A program made the position numbers and the translations under genes. Of a stretch of 64,000 nt of DNA, positions 25,888-34,669 are shown one piece after another (position 1 is the first letter of the stretch; each line of letters begins with the position of its first letter). Source of the stretch: UBA1847 sp942492205 (GTDB lineage: Bacteria; Pseudomonadota; Gammaproteobacteria; Steroidobacterales; Woeseiaceae); the NCBI GenBank assembly GCA_942492205.1, contig CALODT010000001.1, positions 434,001-498,000 of the forward strand, read 5' to 3'. A model generated the notes under the pieces. The model saw only the letters and a program-made list of their open reading frames with translations. It was not told the DNA's origin and searched no databases.

Positions 25888-26751
25888 CTAGACCGCGTCG
25901 ATCGGGATTTTCAGGTAGCGGACATTGTTGTCCTCGGGTTTCGGGAAATCGCCGGCCCGAATATTGACCTGAATAGCCGGCAGCAACAGCTTGGGCATGC
26001 CGAGTTCGGCGTCGCGGCCTTCGCGCATCGCTACGAATTCAGCCTCAGTTACCTTGTCGTTGATGTGTATGTTCCTGGCGTTCTGCTCCGCGACCGACGT
26101 CTGCCATGCAAATACATCGCGTCCGGGCGCCTTGTAGTCATGGCACATGTAAAGGCGCGTATCCGCCGGCAGTGACAGGATTGCCCGAATAGAGCGATAG
26201 AGTTGCGGTGCGCTGCCACCGGGGAAATCGGTCCTTGCGGTACCAAAGTCTGGCATGAACAAGGTATCGCCGACGAAAGCGGCGTCGCCGATCACGTAGC
26301 TTATGCAGGCCGGAGTGTGGCCCGGCGTTGCCATGACGCGGCCTTCCATGTTGCCAATGTCGAAGGTGTCACCGTCGTCGAACAGGTGATCGAACTGGCT
26401 GCCGTCCGGCGCAACGTCAGCAAGATTGAAAATCTTCTTGAAAACCGACTGCACCGATGTCACGGCGCGACCGATGGCGGTCTTGCCCCCGAGCTGTTCG
26501 CGAAGGTAGGGTGCCGCGGTGATGTGGTCGGCGTGCACGTGGGTTTCGAGAATCCAATCGGTGCAAAGTCCGTTGTCCTTGATATAACTGATGACCTGGT
26601 CCGCTGATTCGGTCGAGGTGCGGCCTGAGGCGGGATCATAGTCGAGCACTGAGTCAATGATAGCGGCATGCGACGTAGACGGGTCGCTGACCACGTAGGT
26701 GACGGTGAATGTTGCCTCATCGAAAAATGCTTTTACTTCTGGTGCGGACAT
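25888..26751 (-). CDS. Blh-type MBL-fold hydrolase (persulfide dioxygenase-like)
   Basis: A 287-residue metallo-beta-lactamase fold protein of the Blh/ETHE1 group. The iron or zinc motif is ETHVHADHITAAPYL, further ligands appear in ATPGHTPACISYV and the Asp of FVGDTLFMPDFG, and the end has MCHDY. Related enzymes oxidise glutathione persulfide to sulfite. The frame is open to 26910, but ATG 26751 (MSAPEVKAFFDE) matches the family start. It is followed at five bases by the DUF442 partner and lies downstream of the XRE regulator gene on the same strand. A BigR-type repressor usual for this operon is not present nearby. Confidence 0.85.
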   Translation of the reverse strand: MSAPEVKAFFDEATFTVTYVVSDPSTSHAAIIDSVLDYDPASGRTSTESADQVISYIKDNGLCTDWILETHVHADHITAAPYLREQLGGKTAIGRAVTSVQSVFKKIFNLADVAPDGSQFDHLFDDGDTFDIGNMEGRVMATPGHTPACISYVIGDAAFVGDTLFMPDFGTARTDFPGGSAPQLYRSIRAILSLPADTRLYMCHDYKAPGRDVFAWQTSVAEQNARNIHINDKVTEAEFVAMREGRDAELGMPKLLLPAIQVNIRAGDFPKPEDNNVRYLKIPIDAV

Positions 26752-26875
26752 CTTGGACTCACAGCTTATGGGGTTCAGGTAATCGGAATTCACGTGATTG
26801 TAAGGATCGGCGGACCCTGTCGCATCAAGGTACGGCAAATTGGGACATAGCGCGCCGCGAGAAGTTCGCGCGTCG

Positions 26876-28429
26876 CTAGCCCTGCAACACGGCTTCCCGA
26901 ATCTTGTCAATCTGCGGTTTCAACTTCGGCGGCGCTTTGCCGAGACAGTGCTTGTCGCGCGGGCAGTTTGAGCTGCGCTGGCAAATAATCGTCGCATCCG
27001 TAGCTGCGCCATGTTCGATCCAGCCGATGTTCAGGATCTTGCTGATGCTCTCTAGCTGCTTGCGTGCCTCAGCGGGGATCGGCGCGGACCCGCCGCCGCT
27101 GTTGCAGCTTGCTTCGATCATGTCGATGGTTCGTGTGGGGTCAATGTTCTGTGCCACGAGCGCTGGAGCGAGATCGACGCCAGCGCACAGCACATGCGGA
27201 TTTCCCGCTGCGTCCTTGCTGCGTATCGACTGGCAGCAGTACAGGCGCTTGTCGTCGCCGCTGCGCAAGACGGATATCTGCGATGACGGCTTCGTGGAGC
27301 GCGTGTTCAACATGCGGAACACCGCCCAGTGCTGGCAGGGATCGGACACGAGCGTCATGTTGCCCCAGGGTAGCGGGATACCGTTGCCGCGATACACGGC
27401 CCGCAGATTGCCGGGCGGGTAGGCATCGAAATAATGCCAGTGTGGATAGGGCGAGACACTCGGCATACGGCGCATCACCAACGTCTTGGTCAGGTCGATC
27501 TTGTCGCCGGAATTGATGGCGTATGACTGACGGGCGAGGAATTGCCGAAACGGGGTCTTGGGCGCAAGCAGCGCGGCGGCGAAATAGCTGCACTCGAAGT
27601 CGCGCCATGCATAAAGGATATCCTTGGCGTCGACATTCATTGATTCGTCGTCGTGACGGCGGCCTGAAACCCGGCCGCCCGATATCTGCGGAGCACGTGC
27701 GCCATCGCCGCCGTGCAGCACCATGTGCCCGATATGATTGGCCAGGTCGAATTTGAGTCGCGCCGGATCGCTCTCCAGCGCGCGGTTCAGGTACAGCTTG
27801 TTGGGCGCGTCGAAGAAGGATCGCACCAGGGTGTTGAGGGGTCGATCCGCGCTGCCCTGGTCACTGAAAGTGGAATCGTCGAACCACTGGATCTGGATGC
27901 CAATGTCTTTGGCCATAGCGAACACATCGTCGACGTGCAGCGGGAACTGTTTCTTGCCAACTGTCTCGGCGGCCCGTTCGATGTCGGGGAAACGATTCTT
28001 GCTCGACTCCTGGTGCGCGCGTATCAACAGGTGCGCGAACTGGCGCCCGGTCGTACCCGTTTGTGCCAGCAACTCGGGGATCGCCAGTTGCAGTAACGAC
28101 TCGGAAAACAGGAAGCCCGGCTCCAGCGGCATGCCGCTGACCGCGGCTGTTGGCGCCGTGTCTATCGCCTCGTCATCCAGCGATTCGTCGAAAAACCAGG
28201 TGGTCTCTTTCTGGAAGATCTCGGCAATGATCTCGAGCAGCCGTTCGGATGGCACACGTTTGCCGTTTTCAATCATGGAGAGATACGACACGGACGGTCC
28301 TGCGTCGGCGTCGATCTGCACGCAGCGAACGGACAAATCCTCCAGCGTCAGGTTGTTACGCTTGCGTAAGGTCTTGATTTTGGTACCAAGAAAATGAGCC
28401 TTGCGGCGAAGGCCCTGGTGGCTGGTCAT
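26876..28429 (-). CDS. XRE-family short-chain-acyl type transcriptional regulator
   Basis: A 517-residue regulator with an N-terminal helix-turn-helix (KTLRKRNNLTLEDLSVRC and SYLSMIENGKRVPSERLLEIIAEIF), a middle ImmA/IrrE-like region and a cysteine-rich C-terminal DUF2083-type domain (CQRSSNCPRDKHC). The same layout occurs in RamB, PrpR of mycobacteria and ScfR, which sense acyl-CoA and control acetate or propionate genes. The usual HExxH is degenerate here as NHIGHM (H232, H235), so peptidase activity is unlikely. ATG 28429 follows GAGGAAAG. It is divergent from aceA, and the repeats between the two are its probable operator. Confidence 0.9.
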   Translation of the reverse strand: MTSHQGLRRKAHFLGTKIKTLRKRNNLTLEDLSVRCVQIDADAGPSVSYLSMIENGKRVPSERLLEIIAEIFQKETTWFFDESLDDEAIDTAPTAAVSGMPLEPGFLFSESLLQLAIPELLAQTGTTGRQFAHLLIRAHQESSKNRFPDIERAAETVGKKQFPLHVDDVFAMAKDIGIQIQWFDDSTFSDQGSADRPLNTLVRSFFDAPNKLYLNRALESDPARLKFDLANHIGHMVLHGGDGARAPQISGGRVSGRRHDDESMNVDAKDILYAWRDFECSYFAAALLAPKTPFRQFLARQSYAINSGDKIDLTKTLVMRRMPSVSPYPHWHYFDAYPPGNLRAVYRGNGIPLPWGNMTLVSDPCQHWAVFRMLNTRSTKPSSQISVLRSGDDKRLYCCQSIRSKDAAGNPHVLCAGVDLAPALVAQNIDPTRTIDMIEASCNSGGGSAPIPAEARKQLESISKILNIGWIEHGAATDATIICQRSSNCPRDKHCLGKAPPKLKPQIDKIREAVLQG

Positions 28430-28460
28430 GCGCTTTCCTCGTCTGAAGCCGGCGGCATCT

Positions 28461-28497
28461 TGTGAAATTAACATTGTGAAATTCTTACTGTGAAATT
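28461..28497. promoter_or_regulatory. Three 14-bp-spaced TGTGAAATT repeats (probable operator)
   Basis: The nonamer TGTGAAATT occurs exactly at 28461, 28475 and 28489, a strict 14-base period, between the XRE regulator start at 28429 and the aceA start at 28579. The intervals differ in sequence (AACAT, CTTAC), so the spacing, not just a longer repeat, is conserved. The position fits an operator serving both divergent promoters. That the XRE protein binds it is inference. Confidence 0.75.
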
Positions 28498-28578
28498 TAA
28501 TTCTAGTCGGGATTAAAATAACGATCAAGTAGTTTATTCGCCGCAGCGACGGCGATTCTGACAACAAGGAACGCAGCC

Positions 28579-29859
28579 ATGACGCGACAGGAACAGATCA
28601 GGAAACTCGAATCGGAATGGGCTGACAGCCCCCGCTGGAAAGGCACAGAGCGCAGCTACAGCGCGGAAGACGTCGTCAAACTGCGCGGCACAGTGCAGAT
28701 TGAACACACCCTGGCTCGTCTCGGCGCCGAGAAGATGTGGCGTCTTGTCAACCAGGAAGAACCGCTCTGCGGGCTGGGTGCGCTGACAGGCAACCAGGCT
28801 ATTCAGGAAGTGCAGGCTGGTCTGAAAGCGATCTACTGCTCGGGTTGGCAGGTTGCCGGCGACGGTAACAGTGCGGGCCAAATGTATCCCGACCAGAGCC
28901 TGTACCCGGTCGACTCGGTGCCCAAGATGGTTGAGCGCATTAACAATGCGTTGCTGCGCACCGATGAAATATACGCGCTGAACGGCGACGACAGCATTGA
29001 CTGGCTGCCACCGATCATTGCCGACGCCGAGGCCGGCTTTGGCGGCAATCTGAACGCCTTTGAACTCATGAAGGCCATGATCAAGGCGGGCGCTGCGGGC
29101 GTGCACTTCGAAGACCAGCTGTCGTCGGCCAAGAAATGCGGCCACATGGGTGGCAAGGTGCTGGTGCCGACACACGAGGCGGTAGCCAAGCTCAACGCGG
29201 CCCGACTCGCGGCTGACGTCATGGGCGTGCCTACCGTGTTGCTCGCACGAACCGATGCCGATGCAGCGAATCTGATCACGTCCGACTCGGATGAACGTGA
29301 CCATCCATTCATTACCGGCGAACGCACGCCAGAAGGCTTCTACCGCACCAAGCCGGGCATGGAGCAGGCGATCGCGCGCGGTCTCGCGTACGCGCCCTAT
29401 GCCGACCTGATCTGGTGCGAAACCTCGAAGCCGGACCTCGAGCAGGCGAAAATCTTCGCCGATGCTATTCACGCCGAATTCCCGGACCAGTTGTTGTCGT
29501 ACAACTGCTCGCCGTCGTTCAACTGGAAGGCCAATCTCGACGACGAGACCATGAAGGTTTTCCGCGAGGAGCTCGGCAAGATGGGCTACAAGTTCCAGTT
29601 CATCACGCTCGCCGGTTGGCACGCGCTCAACTCCAGCATGTTCAATCTTGCCAAGGCGTACAAGGAGCAGGGCATGTACGCCTACTCGCAGCTGCAGCAG
29701 CAGGAATTTGCGGACGAGAAGCACGGCTTCCGCGCGGTGAAACACCAGTCGTTCGTCGGTGCCGGCTATTTCGATGCGGTACAGAATGCGATCATGCACG
29801 GCCTGTCCTCCACGACCGCGCTGTCAGGAAGTACCGAAGAAGAGCAGTTCGTCGCGTAA
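28579..29859 (+). CDS. aceA: Isocitrate lyase
   Basis: A 426-residue isocitrate lyase, which splits isocitrate to glyoxylate and succinate as the first step of the glyoxylate shunt. The active-site loop AKKCGHMGGKVLVP places the catalytic cysteine at 187. Metal-binding ADAEAGFGG and the substrate segment YNCSPSFNW are intact, as is the C-terminal ALSGSTEEEQF. Length fits the short bacterial class typified by the E. coli enzyme. It starts the aceA-glcB-modABC run, and the upstream gap holds the TGTGAAATT repeats, so expression probably responds to acetyl- or acyl-CoA supply. Confidence 0.97.
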   Translation: MTRQEQIRKLESEWADSPRWKGTERSYSAEDVVKLRGTVQIEHTLARLGAEKMWRLVNQEEPLCGLGALTGNQAIQEVQAGLKAIYCSGWQVAGDGNSAGQMYPDQSLYPVDSVPKMVERINNALLRTDEIYALNGDDSIDWLPPIIADAEAGFGGNLNAFELMKAMIKAGAAGVHFEDQLSSAKKCGHMGGKVLVPTHEAVAKLNAARLAADVMGVPTVLLARTDADAANLITSDSDERDHPFITGERTPEGFYRTKPGMEQAIARGLAYAPYADLIWCETSKPDLEQAKIFADAIHAEFPDQLLSYNCSPSFNWKANLDDETMKVFREELGKMGYKFQFITLAGWHALNSSMFNLAKAYKEQGMYAYSQLQQQEFADEKHGFRAVKHQSFVGAGYFDAVQNAIMHGLSSTTALSGSTEEEQFVA

Positions 29860-29898
29860 ACAGGTTGACAGTTGCAGGCTCCACGAGAGCTAATACGC

Positions 29899-32112
29899 AT
29901 GGACTCAGCAACGGTTGAACTGATGAATACTGACGATCGACGCATCGTCGGCACGCTAAGTGTCGCGCCCGTTCTGTTCGACTTCGTGGAGCAGGAATTG
30001 CTGCCAGCGATCGATCTCGCGCCAGACGTCTTCTGGAGCGGGCTCGAGTCGCTGGTGACGGAGCTCACACCAAGAAACCGATCCCTGCTTGCAGTGCGTG
30101 ATGAGTTGCAGCTGAAGATCGATGCCTGGCACACCGAGCACGGCGCGAACTGGCAGCATTCCGACTACGTCGCCTTCCTGAAGGACATCGGCTATCTCGC
30201 CGATTCCGGCAAGCCTTTCGAGATCGAAACTGCAAATGTCGATGCCGAAATCGCGGAAGTCGCCGGTCCGCAGCTCGTCGTGCCGGTTAGCAATGCGCGC
30301 TTCGCCATCAATGCGGCCAACGCGCGATGGGGCAGTTTGTACGACGCGCTATACGGCACCGACGTTATCAGCGAAGAAAACGGCAAGGAGCGTGCTGCGG
30401 CATACAACCCGACGCGCGGCGCCGCCGTGATTCGCTACGCCACGCAGTTCCTCGACCGCGCGGTGCCGCTGGACGGCGTCAGTCATGCCGACGTCAATGA
30501 CTATGGCCTCGATCCATCCGACGCCGGCACGTTACTTGTCGCGTCGCTTGCCGGCGGCGAGACGGTGCATCTCAAGGATCCACAGCAGTTCGTCGGTTTT
30601 GCCAAGGCAAATGACAGCTGCGCGTATTTGCTGAAGAACAACGGTCTGCATATCGAAATCCAGGTTAACCCTAACCACCCGGTGGGCAAAGATGCGCCTG
30701 CACATGTGGCGGACGTCCTACTCGAAAGCGCTGTCACGACTATCCAGGACTGTGAGGATTCCGTCGCGGCTGTCGACGCCGAGGACAAGGTCGGTGTGTA
30801 TCGCAACTGGCTTGGCCTGATGCAGTGCGATCTCGAGGCAACGTTCCAGAAATCCGGCAAGCTGCTCACGCGCAAACCCAATCCGGATCGAATCTACACG
30901 GCTACGGACGGCAGTGAGCTCAGGTTGTCCGGCCGTAGCCTGATGCTGGTGCGTAACGTGGGTCACCTGATGACCAGCGACGCGGTACTGGACGCATCAG
31001 GCGAGGAGATCTTCGAGGGCATGCTCGATGCACTCATTACCACCGCGTGCGCGATGACCGACCGTCGGCGAGACGGCATGCAGCCGAACAGTTCGACGGG
31101 CAGTATCTACATCGTCAAGCCCAAGATGCACGGGCCCGAGGAAGTAGCCTTTGCTGACCGGCTTTTCAGTCGCGTCGAAGAGATCCTCGAGCTCGAACCC
31201 AATACGATCAAGGTCGGCGTCATGGATGAGGAGCGCCGCACGACGGTCAATCTTCCCGAGTGTATTCGCGCGGTCAGCAAGCGCGCCGTGTTCATCAATA
31301 CGGGCTTCCTCGATCGAACCGGCGACGAGATTCATACCAGCATGAAAGCCGGGCCCGTATTGCCGAAAGAGACCATCAAGCTCGAGCCGTGGATCAAGGC
31401 ATACGAAGACTGGAACGTCGATACCGGTATTCGCTGTGGTTTTCCTGGCAGGGCACAAATCGGCAAGGGTATGTGGCCCATGCCGGATGAGATGCGCAAG
31501 ATGATGGATACCAAGCAGGCACATCCCGAGGCTGGCGCGAGCTGTGCCTGGGTGCCGTCGCCGACAGCTGCGACGCTGCATGCGATGCATTATCACGCCG
31601 TGAACGTGCGCGAACAGCAACATTATCTGGCGAAAAGAGCGTTGGCGAGCCTCGACGACATCCTGACACCGCCGTTAGGTGATCTGAGCCGTCTCTCGGC
31701 GAATGAAATCCAGGCGGAACTCGACAATAACGCGCAGGGCATCCTCGGCTACGTCGTGCGCTGGATCGACCAGGGCGTTGGCTGTTCGAAGGTGCCTGAT
31801 ATCAGCGATGTCGGCCTCATGGAAGACCGCGCGACGCTGCGCATATCGAGCCAACATATGGCGAACTGGTTGCTGCATGGCGTAACGAACGAAGAGCAGG
31901 TACTGGAAACCTTCAAGCGCATGGCCAAAATCGTCGACAGGCAGAACGAGGGTGATGCATCATACGAACGCATGAGTGACGATTTTGAGTCAAGCATCGC
32001 TTTTCAGGCCGCCTGTGCACTGGTGTTCGAAGGCTGTGACCAGCCCAACGGTTACACGGAACCGCTTCTGCATCGATATCGTCGGCAAAAGAAAGCGCAG
32101 CTTGTGAACTGA
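29899..32112 (+). CDS. glcB: Malate synthase G
   Basis: A 737-residue malate synthase G, which condenses glyoxylate with acetyl-CoA to malate. Family segments include VYRNWLGLMQCDLEATFQK, SGRSLMLVRNVGHLMTSDAV, GIMDEERRT-like VGVMDEERRTTVNL, GFLDRTGDEIHT and the C-terminal RISSQHMANWL. The size and the GDEIHTSMKAGPVLPK block distinguish isoform G from the shorter isoform A. A TTG at 29872 opens the frame; ATG 29899 after GAGAG is preferred. It follows aceA by 39 bases, and modA begins three bases after its stop, so the two pathways appear joined in one transcript. Confidence 0.96.
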   Translation: MDSATVELMNTDDRRIVGTLSVAPVLFDFVEQELLPAIDLAPDVFWSGLESLVTELTPRNRSLLAVRDELQLKIDAWHTEHGANWQHSDYVAFLKDIGYLADSGKPFEIETANVDAEIAEVAGPQLVVPVSNARFAINAANARWGSLYDALYGTDVISEENGKERAAAYNPTRGAAVIRYATQFLDRAVPLDGVSHADVNDYGLDPSDAGTLLVASLAGGETVHLKDPQQFVGFAKANDSCAYLLKNNGLHIEIQVNPNHPVGKDAPAHVADVLLESAVTTIQDCEDSVAAVDAEDKVGVYRNWLGLMQCDLEATFQKSGKLLTRKPNPDRIYTATDGSELRLSGRSLMLVRNVGHLMTSDAVLDASGEEIFEGMLDALITTACAMTDRRRDGMQPNSSTGSIYIVKPKMHGPEEVAFADRLFSRVEEILELEPNTIKVGVMDEERRTTVNLPECIRAVSKRAVFINTGFLDRTGDEIHTSMKAGPVLPKETIKLEPWIKAYEDWNVDTGIRCGFPGRAQIGKGMWPMPDEMRKMMDTKQAHPEAGASCAWVPSPTAATLHAMHYHAVNVREQQHYLAKRALASLDDILTPPLGDLSRLSANEIQAELDNNAQGILGYVVRWIDQGVGCSKVPDISDVGLMEDRATLRISSQHMANWLLHGVTNEEQVLETFKRMAKIVDRQNEGDASYERMSDDFESSIAFQAACALVFEGCDQPNGYTEPLLHRYRRQKKAQLVN

Positions 32113-32115
32113 TTT

Positions 32116-32886
32116 ATGCGCTTCCGGTCGCGCCAGCGACTTGCGGTCTGCCTCGTCGTAGGCCTGTTTCCCCAAATTCTGTTCGCCAATGACGTTGTGA
32201 CAATTGCGGTTGCGAGCAACTTTGCGAACACCGCCGAGGAGATCGTTGCCGCCTTTGCAACGGAATCAGACGCCACGGTACGCATCAGTGCTGGCTCGAC
32301 CGGCAAACTCTACGCCCAGATCCTGCACGGCGCGCCCTATGACATTTTTCTGTCCGCAGATGCCGAGCGACCCCGGCTGCTCGAGCAGCAGGGCCGTGCC
32401 GTCAGCCGCAGTCGCACGACTTACGCGAAGGGGACTCTTGTGCTGTGGTCTCGTGACAATCGACTGCGGGGGAAGAATTGTCGCGAAGCGCTGGAGCGGG
32501 CCGAATACGGGCGTGTGGCTATCGCCAATCCCGATACCGCACCGTATGGTGCTGCCACACGTGAGTTTCTGATTGCGCAGGATCTCTGGAGCGACGTGTC
32601 GTCGCGCGCTGTCTACGGCGAGAATATATCGCAGACATTGCGGTTCGTTGCGACCGGGAATGCCGGTCTCGGCTTCGTGGCCAGGTCGCAGACAACACAT
32701 GCGAACCTGCCGGCAGCGACCTGTAGCTGGGCTGTTCCCGAGACATCGCACGCGCCGATTCGGCAGCAGGCCGTGCTACTGGCGCGAGCCGAAAGAAATC
32801 AAGCCGCTCGCCGGTTTTTCGAGTTCTTGCAGTCCGCGGCTGCCCGGCGGATTATCCGCGAGCATGGCTACCGGGTACCGAATTGA
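32116..32886 (+). CDS. modA: Molybdate ABC transporter substrate-binding protein
   Basis: A 256-residue periplasmic binding protein. The N-terminal signal peptide (LAVCLVVGLFPQILFA) is followed by the ModA opening VTIAVASNFANTAEEIVAAF, ISAGSTGKLYAQILHGAPYDIFLSAD and IANPDTAPYGAATREFL, which contact molybdate or tungstate. It starts three bases after the glcB stop and ends on a TGATG overlap with modB. Only four cysteines are present, none placed as a lipobox. Confidence 0.93.
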   Translation: MRFRSRQRLAVCLVVGLFPQILFANDVVTIAVASNFANTAEEIVAAFATESDATVRISAGSTGKLYAQILHGAPYDIFLSADAERPRLLEQQGRAVSRSRTTYAKGTLVLWSRDNRLRGKNCREALERAEYGRVAIANPDTAPYGAATREFLIAQDLWSDVSSRAVYGENISQTLRFVATGNAGLGFVARSQTTHANLPAATCSWAVPETSHAPIRQQAVLLARAERNQAARRFFEFLQSAAARRIIREHGYRVPN

Positions 32887-33569
32887 TGGAACAGTTGACT
32901 CAGTCGCCGATCTTCGCGCCGCTGATGCTCTCGGCGCAGCTGGCATCCGTTACGACGGTATTACTGCTGCTGATAGGTACGCCGATCGCCTGGTGGCTGT
33001 CGCAGACGGACACGAGATACAAAGCGGTGGCACAGGCGATCGTCGCCATGCCGCTCGTTCTGCCGCCGACGGTGCTGGGTTTTTACCTGCTCATCGTGCT
33101 GGGTCCAAACGGCACGATCGGCAGCTGGTGGGTACAGCTGACGGGTAGCGCACTGACCTTTTCCTTCGCCGGCCTGGTGATTGCATCCTGCGTATACAGT
33201 TTGCCGTTTGCCGTGCAGCCTTTGCAAAGTGCTTTCGAGTCGCTGCCGCGCCAGACACTGGAATTCGCAGCTACGCAGGGCGCATCCAGGATGGATGCGT
33301 TCTTTTCGGTTGCGGTACCCATGTCAGTTCGCGGTTTCGTGGGCGCGGCTGTCCTGAGTTTTGCACATACGCTGGGTGAATTTGGTGTCGTGCTGATGGT
33401 TGGTGGAAATATTCCGGGGGAGACGCGGGTAATCTCTATCGCCATATACGACAGCGTCGAGACCCTTGACTACGGCGCCGCGCAGCAGATGTCGCTGCTC
33501 TTGCTGGGCTTCGCATTTGTAGTCCTGGTTACGATGTTTGTTGTCAATCGACGCTGGAGCCTGCGATGA
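32886..33569 (+). CDS. modB: Molybdate ABC transporter permease
   Basis: An inner-membrane permease of about 227 residues with five hydrophobic helices. The EAA-type coupling loop ETLDYGAA lies near the end, and the ModB signature LEFAATQGASRMDAFFSVAVPMSVRGFVGAAVLSFAHTLGEFGVVLMVGG spans the middle. The ATG at 32886 shares its A with the modA TGA, and its end overlaps modC by four bases, so ModABC are translationally coupled. Confidence 0.93.
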   Translation: MEQLTQSPIFAPLMLSAQLASVTTVLLLLIGTPIAWWLSQTDTRYKAVAQAIVAMPLVLPPTVLGFYLLIVLGPNGTIGSWWVQLTGSALTFSFAGLVIASCVYSLPFAVQPLQSAFESLPRQTLEFAATQGASRMDAFFSVAVPMSVRGFVGAAVLSFAHTLGEFGVVLMVGGNIPGETRVISIAIYDSVETLDYGAAQQMSLLLLGFAFVVLVTMFVVNRRWSLR

Positions 33570-34621
33570 CCGACGTTGCGATCGCCAAGGGCTCAGAAAC
33601 TCATATTGCATTGCGACACACGTTGCGTCGCAGCGGCTTCAAACTCAACGTCGATGTGCGGATTCCCGCCACGGGCATCACCGGCCTGTTTGGCGAGTCT
33701 GGCGCCGGGAAAACGACTTTGCTTCGATGCATCGCGGGTCTCGAGCGTGGTAGTGGCCACGATACGCGTCCGGTACACCGGCGAGGCGTCGGCTATGTCT
33801 TCCAGAAGCCGCAGCTATTTCCGCACCTCGACGTTCGCGGCAACATCGAGTATGGGCGACGGCGCGCCAAATCGACGCGGATCGACCAGGAACAAATTAT
33901 CGAACTGCTTGAACTGCGTGAACTGCTGGACCGCAGGCCGCACGGGCTCTCTGGCGGGGAAGCGCAGCGCGTAGCGATCGCCTCGGTGCTGTTGCGTTCG
34001 CCACGTTTGGTGCTTATGGACGAGCCGCTGGCATCTCTCGATCAGCGCCGCAAGGAAGAGCTGCTGCCGTATCTCGATCGACTGCATGACGAACTTTCAA
34101 TTCCGATGATCTATGTCAGCCATAGTATCGATGAGGTGAGTCGACTCTGTGATTACCTGCTGCTGATAGACGGTGGCAGGATCGTTGCGAGCGGCGAAGT
34201 GCACGAAGTGCTGTCGCGAATTGATTTGCCAATGTTGTCGGGTTCCAACGCCGGCTGCGTCGTGGATGCCAGCGCACAGCGCTACGACAGCACGTTCAAC
34301 CTTACCGAGATGGCCTTCTCGGGCGGCGTGCTCACGGTTCCGGGTCATTATGCGGACCGGAATCGCAAGGTTCGACTGCGAATAGCCGCGCATGATGTGA
34401 GTCTTTGTCTGAGTCGGCCCGATGGCACGACCATTCTCAATGTGATCGAGGCAAGGATCGACGATATCGAGAACGTTGGTTCATCATCGGCACTGGTGCG
34501 GCTAGCGGCTGGTGATGACTTCATGCTGGCGATGATTACTCGGCGATCGGTGGCGCGCCTCGACCTGAATCGGGGCGACCAGGTGTTTGCGCAGGTGAAG
34601 TCGGTAACCGTAAGGCGATAG
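33566..34621 (+). CDS. modC: Molybdate ABC transporter ATPase with Mop domain
   Basis: A 351-residue ATPase: Walker A GESGAGKT at 43-50, Q-loop in GYVFQKPQLFPHLDV, signature LSGGEAQR at 128-135, Walker B LVLMDEP at 148-154 and the switch His in YVSHS. The last 60 to 70 residues form a Mop domain (DIENVGSSSALVRLAAGDDFMLAMITRRSVARLDLNRGD), which binds molybdate and can feed back on transport. No modE regulator is adjacent. It ends 48 bases before sstT, with no terminator between. Confidence 0.93.
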   Translation: MTDVAIAKGSETHIALRHTLRRSGFKLNVDVRIPATGITGLFGESGAGKTTLLRCIAGLERGSGHDTRPVHRRGVGYVFQKPQLFPHLDVRGNIEYGRRRAKSTRIDQEQIIELLELRELLDRRPHGLSGGEAQRVAIASVLLRSPRLVLMDEPLASLDQRRKEELLPYLDRLHDELSIPMIYVSHSIDEVSRLCDYLLLIDGGRIVASGEVHEVLSRIDLPMLSGSNAGCVVDASAQRYDSTFNLTEMAFSGGVLTVPGHYADRNRKVRLRIAAHDVSLCLSRPDGTTILNVIEARIDDIENVGSSSALVRLAAGDDFMLAMITRRSVARLDLNRGDQVFAQVKSVTVRR

Positions 34622-34669
34622 CAGAGTCTCTGGTACCCTAGTCAAATAATAAGACCAAGAAGTGAGTCG

